Source of the DNA: Pseudomonadota bacterium
GTDB lineage: Bacteria; Myxococcota_A; UBA796; UBA9615
Direction: 5' to 3'
DNA: 64,000 nucleotides
Assembly (NCBI GenBank): GCA_024229515.1
Contig: JAAESI010000112.1
Coordinates: 62,001 to 126,000 of the forward strand
Shown here: positions 29,214 to 37,281 of the stretch, in pieces
Layout: each line of letters begins with the position of its first letter
Numbering within the stretch: the first letter of the stretch is position 1
Translations under genes and position numbers: made by a program
Notes under the pieces: model-generated
The model's input: the letters and a program-made list of their open reading frames with translations, nothing else
What the model was told of the DNA's origin: nothing
The model's database searches: none

Positions 29214-30515
29214 ATGCAGGTCCCGTTTCAGCTTGGCCGCTACAAGGTGGTCGGCCAGGTCGGCGCTGGAGGGTTCGCCACGGTCTACCGGGCGAAGGTC
29301 GAAGGCGACATGGGCTTCAGCCGCGACGTCGCGCTGAAGGTGCTGCACCCCCACATCACCAGCGAATCGCCCGACGTCGTCGCCATGCTGGCGGACGAGG
29401 CGCGGCTCCTGTCCCGCATGCAGCACCCCAACATCGTCTACGTGCAGTGGTTCGGCCGCATGGCCAACCCGGACGGGGGCGAGCTGTTCGGCATGACGAT
29501 GGAGTACGTCGAGGGGCGCTCCTGGAGGTCCGTGCTGCAGGAGGCGCAGCGTGGATCCGAGGGGGTCCCGATGTCGGTGATCCTGGACGTGCACACGGAC
29601 ATCGCGCGGGGGCTGGAGTTCGCTCACGGCCTCACGGGTGACGACGGTCACAGCCTCGGCCTCGTCCATCGAGATTTGAAGCCGGACAACATCATGGTGT
29701 CCTCGCGCGGGGTCGTGAAGCTCCTCGACTTCGGCATCGCCAAGGCCCGCGACCGCCTCGCGTCGGCGACCGAGACGGACCTGGTTCGCGGCACGGTCCA
29801 CTACATGTCCCCCGAACAGGTCTACGGCGTGAAGGACCTGGACTTCCGCTCCGACCTCTTCTCGTTCGGCGCGATGCTCTTCGAGGCGATCGTCGGCACG
29901 CGGATGATCGAGGCTGACACGGTGATTCCCGCGGTTCGCGAGATCGCGGACTTCGATCCCACGCCCCCGCTGGGCATGGTCGCGGCGGTTCGGCCCGAGT
30001 TGGTGCCGATTCTGGAGAAGCTGGTCGCCAAGGAGCGCGACGACCGCTTCGAGTCGACGTCGGAGCTCGTGGAAGCCCTCGTCCGGGCCCGCGGCGTGGT
30101 CGAGGCGAAGCAGCCGACGACGGCCTGGTTGGCCGCCCGCGCCGAGCCGCTGGGGGAGACGCAGGCGGTCAAGACGCCGGCCGATCTCCGGCGGTCCGCT
30201 CAGCGAGACGGTCGACATCAACACCGACGGGACCACCGCCAAGGAGCCGGCGGTGCTGCCGGTGCCCCCGGCCGGCACCGAGACCCGGCCGATGGTCCCC
30301 GCGGAGCCGAAGCGTTCGGGGTCAGAACCGCTGCTGGGGGCCGTGCTCGTGCTGATCGGGATCGTGCTCGGCACGCTCGCCCCCAAGTGGTTCGCGTCCG
30401 AGCCGGCCGTCGAGGAACCGACCGCCGCACCGGTGGTGGAGGAGCCGACGCCCCTGCCGGCCGAACCCGAGGACGACCCGACGATCGAGGACGACGGCGT
30501 CGCCGCCCTGGATGA
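29214..30515 (+). CDS. Ser/Thr protein kinase, natural frame lost near 30180
   Basis: Eukaryotic-type kinase domain in residues 10-275: glycine loop VGAGGFATVY, ATP-Lys in VALKVL (K42), catalytic loop HRDLKPDNIMV, DFGIAK, GTVHYMSPEQ. All key residues are present, so it is predicted active. After about residue 318 (ETQAVKTPA) the frame enters Arg/Gly low complexity. The likely true continuation is in the next frame from about 30181 (SGGPLSETVDINTDG, then a membrane helix LLGAVLVLIGIVLGTL and an acidic tail), so a one-base indel is suspected. ATG 29214 preferred to GTG 29211. The continuing frame runs on into FG-GAP repeats (next entry). Confidence 0.8.
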   Translation: MQVPFQLGRYKVVGQVGAGGFATVYRAKVEGDMGFSRDVALKVLHPHITSESPDVVAMLADEARLLSRMQHPNIVYVQWFGRMANPDGGELFGMTMEYVEGRSWRSVLQEAQRGSEGVPMSVILDVHTDIARGLEFAHGLTGDDGHSLGLVHRDLKPDNIMVSSRGVVKLLDFGIAKARDRLASATETDLVRGTVHYMSPEQVYGVKDLDFRSDLFSFGAMLFEAIVGTRMIEADTVIPAVREIADFDPTPPLGMVAAVRPELVPILEKLVAKERDDRFESTSELVEALVRARGVVEAKQPTTAWLAARAEPLGETQAVKTPADLRRSAQRDGRHQHRRDHRQGAGGAAGAPGRHRDPADGPRGAEAFGVRTAAGGRARADRDRARHARPQVVRVRAGRRGTDRRTGGGGADAPAGRTRGRPDDRGRRRRRPG

Positions 30516-33234
30516 CGTCGCTGCGCTGGACGACGTGGCCGGCGCGGGGGACGTCAACGGGGATGGCTTCGCCGACGTGCTCGTGGGCGCCGATGAATAC
30601 GACGGATGGGGCAACGACACCGGTCACGCCTGGCTGTACATGGGCTCCGCGGGCGGGGGTCCTCCAACCACCGCCGCCTGGACTGGGGACGGCCCCAGCG
30701 GCGGATCGAACTACGGCATCTCCGTTGCAGGCGTCGGCGACGTCAACGGGGACGGCTACTCCGACGTGCTCGTGGGTGCCTTCGACGCCGAGGACGGTGA
30801 GGGCGACGAAGGCCTCGCCTACCTGTACCTGGGCGGGATCGCGGGGCTGTCCCCCACCGAGTCCTGGATCGGCCAGTCCAACGTCGAGACCGCCGTCTTC
30901 GGGTACACGGTCGCGGCGGCGGGCGACATGAACGGCGACGGGTACGCGGACTTCGTGGTGGGCGCGCCCGAGTACGAGTCCACCGGCGCCACCAACGATG
31001 AGGGGGCGGCGTACCTCTTCTTCGGCGGGCCTTCAGACCCGGTCCTCGGGCTGCAGATCGAGTCGGACGAAGGCAACAACTGGATGGGCCGCTCGCTGGC
31101 GGCCGGGGACGTCAACGTCGACGGCCGCGGAGACGTTTTGGTCGGGTCGCCGCTGGCCGACGCGGTCCCCTCGGGCGACAACAACGTCGGCAACGTGGAG
31201 CTCTGGACGGGCTTCGGCGCGCCTCCCGAGCAGCCGCCGCTGACCAACCCGAGCGGCACGGCCGCGTTCGTGTACGACGGGCTCACGGCGGGCGACAAAT
31301 ACGGCTCGTCGGTGGCATCGGCGGGGGACGTCAACGGGGACGGCTACGACGACTTCATCGTCGGCTCGCCGTTGCTGGATGGCAGCTCCACCGCGGAGGG
31401 CGCGGCGTTCGTCTACCTGGGCGGTCCGTCGCCGCTCAGCACCGGCCCCTTCTGGTTCCAGGCGGGCGGCGTGGCGGGCGCCTGGTTCGGCTACCACGTG
31501 GCCGGGATCGGCGACGTCGACGGGGACGGCTACGAGGACATCGCGGTGGGCGCCCCCAAGCACACCGAGGCGGAGACCGAAGAGGGCGCGGTGTTCGCCT
31601 ACTCTGGAGGCCCCGCCGGCATTGGCACGCTCTGGACGTGGTCGGCCTTCGGCGGGGAGGCGGAGTCCGACTTCGGCGTCGTCGCCCGCGCCGGCGACCT
31701 CAACGGTGACGGCTTCGCTGATCTCGCGGTCGGGCAGCAGTGGTGGGACAGCCCCGCCGCCAACGCGGGCGCTGTGAGCGTCTTCTATGGGTCCGCCGAC
31801 GGCCTCCCCGCCACCGCGGACGAGTTGCTGGAGGGGACCGCGGCGGGGGGCGATCACTTCGGCTCGTCCGTTGACGGCGCCGGCGACGTCAACGGCGACG
31901 GGTTCGATGACCTCATCGTCGGGAGCCAGTACTACGACAACAGCAGCGACGTGGACTCCGGCCGCGCCCAGATCTTCCTCGGCTCGGCGGCCGGGGTGTC
32001 CACCTCGTCCTTTTGGTCGAGCACCGGCACGACCGGCGGGCAGTGGCACGGTCACTCGGTCGCGGGCGCCCAGCCCGTCGACGGCGACGGGCTGGGCGAC
32101 GTCATCGTCGGGCGCCACCGCCACAGCACGACCCTGGACCAGCGCGCGGGCAAGGGGCTCGTCTACTTCGGGAACACCTTCTTCATGTCGACCAACCCGG
32201 ACTGGGAGACGACGGGCGAGGAGGACTTCGAGTTCCGCGGCTTCTCCGTCGATGGCGCCGGCGACGTCAACTGCGATGGGTACGCGGACGTGATCGTGGG
32301 CTCCCAGGGCGAGGACCAGGGTAACGCCAACAACGCCGGCGGGGCGAGGGTCTTCCTCGGCTCCCCGACGGGCCCCGCGGCCGACCAGGCGCTCGTCGTC
32401 CAGAGCTACCAGGAGGATGCAGAGCTCGGGCGCGCGGTCGCCGGCGCGGGCGATCTGGACGGGGACGGCTGCGGCGACATCATCGCCGGCGCCCCCTTCT
32501 TCGACGCCGACGGGGGCATCGGCAACGACGACGAGGGGCGGGCCTGGGTCTGGATGGGCCACTCGGACGATGCCGGCCCCACCGGCGTGAGCCGCGTGCC
32601 GATCCCGATCGACACCATCACGGGGCTTCCGGTCCCCCCGCGTGGGGCGATGGAGGGCACATCGCTCCAGCTCGAGGTGCTGGGACGCACTCTGTTCGGC
32701 CGCACCGACGTCACCTTCGACCTCGAGGTGAAGGAGCACGGGGTGCCGTTCGATGGGGTGGTCACGGATTCGGTCTCGGGGCTCGATACCGGCGCCAACG
32801 GCACGACGATCCTGTACCAAACCGGTCCGCTGGCGGAGCAGGCAGCGGACCACTGGCGGACCCGCCTGCGCCTCGACCCGGCCGACGGCGCGCCGCAGTC
32901 CCGCACCCGCTGGATCGACGGCGGGTGGGGTGGCGAGCCCGAAGGCGTGCACTTCCGCACCGGCTGCGAGTTCGGCGACGCCGACGAGGACGGGATCTGC
33001 GACGAAGAGGGCGACGACGACGACGCGACGGACGACGACGACGCGACGGACGACGACGACGCGACGGACGACGACGACACCACCCCGGAGCCGACCGAGC
33101 CCGTCGACATCCTCGTGCCCGCGGGCTGCGTCTGCGCCTCCTCGATCGCCCCCGACCCGGCCCCCGCCGCCCTCGTCGCCCTCCTCCTGGGACCGCTGGC
33201 GCTCATTCGACGCTCCCGTTCTCGCCGCACTTAG
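30253..33234 (+). CDS. FG-GAP beta-propeller protein with MYXO-CTERM-type tail, joined to the kinase C-terminal region
   Basis: The first 95 residues belong, by pattern, to the kinase: juxtamembrane Pro-rich stretch, membrane helix (LLGAVLVLIGIVLG) and acidic Pro tail. From about 30535 (VAGAGDVNGDGFADVLVG) eleven FG-GAP units follow to about 32560, then a beta-sandwich domain, a DDDDAT hexapeptide tract (33013-33084), and a C-terminus with CVC, a hydrophobic helix and RRSRSRRT. An FG-GAP protein normally begins with a signal peptide; none is here. Read literally, this is a cytoplasmic kinase with an external propeller. Alternatively two genes were joined at repeated DNA (AALDDVAALDDVAGAG). 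Confidence 0.7.
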   Translation: MLPVPPAGTETRPMVPAEPKRSGSEPLLGAVLVLIGIVLGTLAPKWFASEPAVEEPTAAPVVEEPTPLPAEPEDDPTIEDDGVAALDDVAALDDVAGAGDVNGDGFADVLVGADEYDGWGNDTGHAWLYMGSAGGGPPTTAAWTGDGPSGGSNYGISVAGVGDVNGDGYSDVLVGAFDAEDGEGDEGLAYLYLGGIAGLSPTESWIGQSNVETAVFGYTVAAAGDMNGDGYADFVVGAPEYESTGATNDEGAAYLFFGGPSDPVLGLQIESDEGNNWMGRSLAAGDVNVDGRGDVLVGSPLADAVPSGDNNVGNVELWTGFGAPPEQPPLTNPSGTAAFVYDGLTAGDKYGSSVASAGDVNGDGYDDFIVGSPLLDGSSTAEGAAFVYLGGPSPLSTGPFWFQAGGVAGAWFGYHVAGIGDVDGDGYEDIAVGAPKHTEAETEEGAVFAYSGGPAGIGTLWTWSAFGGEAESDFGVVARAGDLNGDGFADLAVGQQWWDSPAANAGAVSVFYGSADGLPATADELLEGTAAGGDHFGSSVDGAGDVNGDGFDDLIVGSQYYDNSSDVDSGRAQIFLGSAAGVSTSSFWSSTGTTGGQWHGHSVAGAQPVDGDGLGDVIVGRHRHSTTLDQRAGKGLVYFGNTFFMSTNPDWETTGEEDFEFRGFSVDGAGDVNCDGYADVIVGSQGEDQGNANNAGGARVFLGSPTGPAADQALVVQSYQEDAELGRAVAGAGDLDGDGCGDIIAGAPFFDADGGIGNDDEGRAWVWMGHSDDAGPTGVSRVPIPIDTITGLPVPPRGAMEGTSLQLEVLGRTLFGRTDVTFDLEVKEHGVPFDGVVTDSVSGLDTGANGTTILYQTGPLAEQAADHWRTRLRLDPADGAPQSRTRWIDGGWGGEPEGVHFRTGCEFGDADEDGICDEEGDDDDATDDDDATDDDDATDDDDTTPEPTEPVDILVPAGCVCASSIAPDPAPAALVALLLGPLALIRRSRSRRT
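33013..33084 (+). repeat. 18-bp repeat encoding DDDDAT, four units
   Basis: Four near-identical 18-base units (GAC x4 then GCGACG; the last ends in ACCACC) just before the C-terminal sorting segment of the FG-GAP protein. The same unit recurs in lipoprotein genes at 54981, 55557 and 55830. Confidence 0.9.
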
Positions 33235-33250
33235 GGCACCCTCCTGCGCC

Positions 33251-33258
33251 GGAAGGAG
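33251..33258 (+). promoter_or_regulatory. Shine-Dalgarno GGAAGGAG for a TTG start
   Basis: Strong purine block 9 bases before TTG 33268, supporting that start for the polyprenyl synthase gene. Confidence 0.55.
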
Positions 33259-33267
33259 AGGGCTCGT

Positions 33268-35037
33268 TTGCAGGCCGGCACGCGCCAATCACTGGACCGA
33301 CGTTGGTATCGCGGGCTCGTCGAGCCGGTGCTGCCGACCGTGCAGTCCGCCCTGAAGCAGGTGGAGGACGTCTCGGGCAGCGACCCGTGGGACGTTCCCC
33401 GGACCGGCCTCGGGGGCGCCGTGGTCGTGCACGTTGCGCGCGGCTTTGGGAGCCGGGGCTGGAAGCGCTCCGGCAAGCTCGCCGTGCTCGCGGTCGAGGC
33501 CTACAACCAGCGGGTCTTCCTCGGGGTGCCCGAGGGGGCGGACCGCGACGCCCTCCTGGAGCGCGACGTCGGCCGTTTGCACCGAGTCTGGTCCGATCTC
33601 CTGAAGCGCGACGGTGCGCTCGTGGGGCGGGTGTTGGACCGCATGTTCGCCTCGTCTCCGTCGGTGGGCGACGACCAGGTTCCCGAAGCGGTGCTCTTCC
33701 TTCGCGGTGCCGTCGCGGCCGGGGTCGTCGCCGGCGACGTGCCGGACCCGGTGCACGCGCTGCTGGACCGGCACGCCACCTGGCTCGGCCTGGCGTGGGA
33801 GGCGGCGGGCGGCTCGCTCGATCCGGCGGGGTGGACCGGGGCTCTCCGCGCTGTCGGCCTGAGCGATGGGGCGGCCCCCGACCAGTTCGGCGCCGTCGCG
33901 CGGCAGCAAGCGTCCGCGTCCCTCGCGCCCCTGCCGCAGGGCACCGCCGCTGAGCTGTTCGAGTCGATCCTCGGCCACCTCGCGCCGGAGCAGGCGTCGG
34001 TCCGAGAGCCAGCCGCGTGGGAGCCGCACCTCGCCCCCGAGCCGAGCCCATTGCATCGCCGGCCGTTCGCCGACGGCACGCCCCTGGGGGAGTTCCGAGA
34101 TCGGTGGATCGACGCGATCGAGGTCTCGATCCAAGAACTCGCCAGCACCGACAGCGCCATCCTCGCGCGGGCCGTCCGCTACCTCCACGCCCAGGGCGGC
34201 AAGCGGGTCCGTCCTTTGATGGTGCTCGCGGCGGCGCAGGCGGCGAGCGGGGATCCCCAGCGCGCCCTCGCGGCGGGGGCGGCGGTGGAGTGGTTGCACC
34301 AGGGTTCGCTGGTCATTGACGACATGGTCGACCGCGCGGCCTTGCGGCGGGGCGGGGCGACGCTCCACACGGCGACGTCGGTGCCGTTCGCGGCGGGGGT
34401 GGCGGCGTTCGTGTTCGCCCGCATCCACCGGGCGTTGCGGGGTATGCATCCGGCGATCCGGGACCACCTCGTGGACGCGGCGGCGGCGCTGGCGGAGGGG
34501 GAGCGTCAGGAGCTTCACCACACCGGCGATCTGAGCCTGGATGCGACGGGCTACTACCGCATCATCGAGGCCAAGACGGCCCGCCTGTTCGCGGCGGCAG
34601 CCGCGGCCGGGGCGTTGAGCGTGGAGGCTCCGAAGTCGACGGCCAAGGCGCTCGCCCGGTACGGCCGGGAGGCGGGGCTCGCATTTCAGATCATCGATGA
34701 CGTCCTGGACTACACGGGCGACGAGCGCACGTTGGGCAAGGTCCCCGGCACCGATCTGCGCGCCGGGAAGATCACCCTCCCGGTGCTGCTGCTGCTGGAT
34801 CGCGTACCGGAGTCGGACCGCGACCGCCTGGTGATGCTGCTGGGCCGGGACCACGCCGAGGACCACCTCGGCTGGGTTCGGGCCCGAATCGCTGAACACG
34901 ACGTCGACGTCGACTGCATTGCGCGCGCCCGCGAGCACCTGATTCGTGCGCGCAAAGCGATCGCCGGCCTGCCCGGTGACGAAGGTCGAGCCCGGCTCGA
35001 GGAGCTGGCGGGCCGGTTCGTGGAGCGTCAGCGATGA
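33268..35037 (+). CDS. Polyprenyl diphosphate synthase with a second, non-catalytic N-terminal domain
   Basis: 589 residues. Residues about 285-585 are a trans-type polyprenyl synthase: GGKRVRP, first Asp-rich motif VIDDMVD, RRGGATLHT, KTARLF, second Asp-rich motif IIDDVLDYTGD, with GKITLPVLL. All catalytic residues are present, so it should chain-elongate allylic diphosphates; product length is unknown. The first 270 residues are helical, lack Asp-rich motifs and are unrecognised, possibly a degenerate duplicate. Standard enzymes have about 300-350 residues. TTG start with good Shine-Dalgarno. Its stop overlaps the ATG of the PAP2-diiron gene, pointing to a shared pathway. Confidence 0.85.
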   Translation: MQAGTRQSLDRRWYRGLVEPVLPTVQSALKQVEDVSGSDPWDVPRTGLGGAVVVHVARGFGSRGWKRSGKLAVLAVEAYNQRVFLGVPEGADRDALLERDVGRLHRVWSDLLKRDGALVGRVLDRMFASSPSVGDDQVPEAVLFLRGAVAAGVVAGDVPDPVHALLDRHATWLGLAWEAAGGSLDPAGWTGALRAVGLSDGAAPDQFGAVARQQASASLAPLPQGTAAELFESILGHLAPEQASVREPAAWEPHLAPEPSPLHRRPFADGTPLGEFRDRWIDAIEVSIQELASTDSAILARAVRYLHAQGGKRVRPLMVLAAAQAASGDPQRALAAGAAVEWLHQGSLVIDDMVDRAALRRGGATLHTATSVPFAAGVAAFVFARIHRALRGMHPAIRDHLVDAAAALAEGERQELHHTGDLSLDATGYYRIIEAKTARLFAAAAAAGALSVEAPKSTAKALARYGREAGLAFQIIDDVLDYTGDERTLGKVPGTDLRAGKITLPVLLLLDRVPESDRDRLVMLLGRDHAEDHLGWVRARIAEHDVDVDCIARAREHLIRARKAIAGLPGDEGRARLEELAGRFVERQR

Positions 35038-36623
35038 CCCGCTCGCCGGTGGACTGGCTCAAGCGAGCGGCGATGTGGCTGTTCACGGGGGTGGTGTGCC
35101 TGTCCGGGTACGGCCTCGCGAAGCTGGAGCCGTTCGCGACCCCCGTCGAGTTGACGCTCACCTCGTTCGATCAGGCGATTCCGTTCCTCCCGTGGACGAT
35201 CTGGCTGTATGGGACCGTGACCGTGGTGAGTCTGATCGCCTGGATCCAGGTTCCGGACCGGCTCGCCGTCGGCCGCTTGTTCTTCACGCTGATGCTTGCC
35301 TCGGCCGTCTGTTGGGTGTTCTTCCTGGCGTGGCCGACGACGTACCCCCGGCATCTGTTTCCGCTGCCGGACATCGACTCCGCCACGATCCGCGAGTTCG
35401 CCGATCTGCGCGCCGCGGACAGCCCCACCAACTGCCTCCCGTCGCTGCACGTCGCCTTGGCCTGGGGGTTGGCCCTGACCTGGGCGGGGTACCTGAAGAA
35501 GCCTTGGGCGCGGCCGCTGCCGATCGTCTGGGCGGTGGTGGTCAGCGCGTGCACGCTGACGACGAAGCAGCACTACGTGATCGATGTGCCGGCGGGGTTC
35601 GCGGTGGGCGTGGCGGCCTGGGCGGTGGTCCACCGGACGTTGCGCGCGGATGCGCCGCTGTCGCGCTTCTGGACCCGTCGGGATCGGCCGCTGTCGGCCC
35701 TGGATCCGGTCCCCATCGCGAAGCTGCGGGCCAAGGTGGAGGCCCACCAGTGGTCGCTGGACACCATCGACTGGCCGGCCGGTCCGCTGCCGCCGCTGGA
35801 CCCGTTGATGGTCCGCCTGATCAACGAGGTGACGTACATCGAGGAGATCGCGGGGCTCAACTTCCGGCTGCTGGCGGAGGCGAGCGCGGACGAGGATCTC
35901 CAGGTCCTGTACAGCCTGTTTGCGGACGAGGAGCGTCGCCACGCCGATGGGCTGCGTAAGGTGCTGGAGCTCCACGGCGCGCCGATTCGACCGCCGGGGT
36001 TGGGGAACGCGCTCGTGCTGGATCAGTTCGACACGCTGGATCCGACCTCGGACGCGGACGCGGCGTTGGTGGCGGTGAGCAACCCGGTGTTCGAGACGTT
36101 CCTGGATGCGGGCACGATCCCGTTCCTGCGGGAGCACCCCGCGCTGCAGAGCCCCGCCTTCGACGAGTTCGTGGCCCGGGTGTGCCGGGACGAGGCCGCT
36201 CACATGGGGCTGAACTGGACGATGACGCGCGAGCGGGCCCGGGACCTGGCGGGCTGGCGGGGCCTCCGGCTCCTGGCGAACCCGTCGATCTACCGGGGCA
36301 TGATCGCGATGCCGTTCATGAGCCTGGACGTCTACGCCCTCGCCTACCGTGCGGGGTACGACTTCCGCACCCTGGTGCCGCCGTTCAAGCGGCTGTGGCG
36401 GCAGCACGATCGTTACCCCGAGCTGGGCCGCTACCCGCTGTGGTGGATGTTCCGAGCCTTCTGCGCCTGCGGCCTGGTGGCGACGACCGTCGCGCTGGCC
36501 CTGCACCGGGCGGGGATCTTCTTCGGCGCCTTCTGGACGACGTTCACAGCGGCGACCGACCGCGTGGCGTGGCTGCTCTTTGGCCGCGCCCTCCTGCGCC
36601 GTCGGGGGCTCCCGGAGCCGTAG
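35034..36623 (+). CDS. Fusion: PAP2-type lipid phosphatase/transferase plus ferritin-like diiron domain
   Basis: 529 residues. Residues 1-210: about six membrane helices with the PAP2 motifs NCLPSLHVALAW and TTKQHYVIDVPAG (His and His-x3-Asp), as in inositol-phosphorylceramide-synthase-like PAP2 proteins; the third, N-terminal motif is not obvious. Residues about 265-425: a diiron four-helix bundle with ligands in YIEEIAGLNF, DEERRH, VFETFLD and CRDEAAH, a complete carboxylate/His set. The C-terminus has a further hydrophobic helix. Translationally coupled to the polyprenyl synthase. Inference: dephosphorylation or transfer of a polyprenyl or lipid phosphate combined with O2-dependent modification of the chain or headgroup at the membrane. 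Confidence 0.8.
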   Translation: MTRSPVDWLKRAAMWLFTGVVCLSGYGLAKLEPFATPVELTLTSFDQAIPFLPWTIWLYGTVTVVSLIAWIQVPDRLAVGRLFFTLMLASAVCWVFFLAWPTTYPRHLFPLPDIDSATIREFADLRAADSPTNCLPSLHVALAWGLALTWAGYLKKPWARPLPIVWAVVVSACTLTTKQHYVIDVPAGFAVGVAAWAVVHRTLRADAPLSRFWTRRDRPLSALDPVPIAKLRAKVEAHQWSLDTIDWPAGPLPPLDPLMVRLINEVTYIEEIAGLNFRLLAEASADEDLQVLYSLFADEERRHADGLRKVLELHGAPIRPPGLGNALVLDQFDTLDPTSDADAALVAVSNPVFETFLDAGTIPFLREHPALQSPAFDEFVARVCRDEAAHMGLNWTMTRERARDLAGWRGLRLLANPSIYRGMIAMPFMSLDVYALAYRAGYDFRTLVPPFKRLWRQHDRYPELGRYPLWWMFRAFCACGLVATTVALALHRAGIFFGAFWTTFTAATDRVAWLLFGRALLRRRGLPEP

Positions 36624-36624
36624 G

Positions 36625-36968
36625 TCAGTTTCCCGTCTGGAGCCGCACCTCGATGAGGGCGGCGCGCACGACCCGGTCGATCTCGCTGAGCCGCATGGCG
36701 CGGAAGTCCCGTCCCTGGAGGGTCTCGACGCCGCCTTCCCAGCACATGCGCTGGGCATCCTCGAGATCGCGCACGAAGTCCTTGCCCAGCTCCCGGCGCC
36801 CGGACTGCCAGTCCGTGGGCGGCGCGCGGCCCAGGTCCAGATCGCGTAGGGCACGACCGCGATGAGGATCGCGAGCACGATTTTCCCTTCGATCCACCAC
36901 ATCAGTCCGCCGCCGATCAGCGGCAGCGCGAGCAGGAACAGGCCGAGTTCGTCGAGGTCGCCGAGCAC
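36625..36968 (-). pseudogene. Small membrane protein gene with frameshift
   Basis: The N-terminal part, in one frame, has two helices (LDELGLFLLALPLIGGGLMWW and KIVLAILIAVVPYAIWTW). The C-terminal part, in another frame, reads PPTDWQSGRRELGKDFVRDLEDAQRMCWEGG and QGRDFRAMRLSEIDRVV. The switch lies near 36835. Together they would make a roughly 110-residue bitopic or hairpin membrane protein with a charged tail; no family recognised. The start is uncertain: GTG 36968 is possible, while the open frame continues into the 53-bp tandem repeat. Its stop lies one base from the stop of the convergent PAP2 gene. Confidence 0.45.
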
Positions 36969-37032
36969 CCAGAGCGGGCTGAACAGCAGGTGCAGGAACG
37001 CGGCGGCGGGCCGACGCTGGGCGGAACGAACC

Positions 37033-37243
37033 GGGGTGAGGTCGTCGACCCTGGCGGTGTTGGTTCCGGTGGAGGGACCAAACCGGGGTGATGTCGTCGA
37101 CCTGGCCCCAGTGGTGGCGGTGGATGCCGCCATCAGCGGGGTGAGGTCACGGACCTCGGTGGGGTTGTGACGGTGGACCCCGCCGTAAGTGGGTTGAGGT
37201 CATCGACCTGGCCCCAGTTGTGGCGGTCGATCCCGCCCAACCC
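37033..37243. repeat. Four tandem degenerate 53-bp repeats
   Basis: Units at 37033-37084 (52 bp), 37085-37137, 37138-37190 and 37191-37243. Each starts GGGGTGAGGT or a one-base variant, then a TCGTCGACCTGG-like segment and a GTGGCGGTGGA-like segment. Units 2 and 4 are closest; unit 1 is most diverged. On the minus strand units 2 and 4 translate, each in its own frame, as RHxWGQVDDxxP; a 53-bp period shifts the frame every unit. This array plus short flanks fills the 313-base gap between the frameshifted gene and the hydrolase gene; I see no other gene there. Confidence 0.75.
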
Positions 37244-37281
37244 GGATCCCAGCGCAACATCCGTCCGCTAGCGTGACCCCG

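Noticed and set aside
37033..37243. CRISPR array
   Set aside because: Units are contiguous and degenerate over their whole 53 bp; there are no unique spacers between identical repeats and no cas genes nearby.
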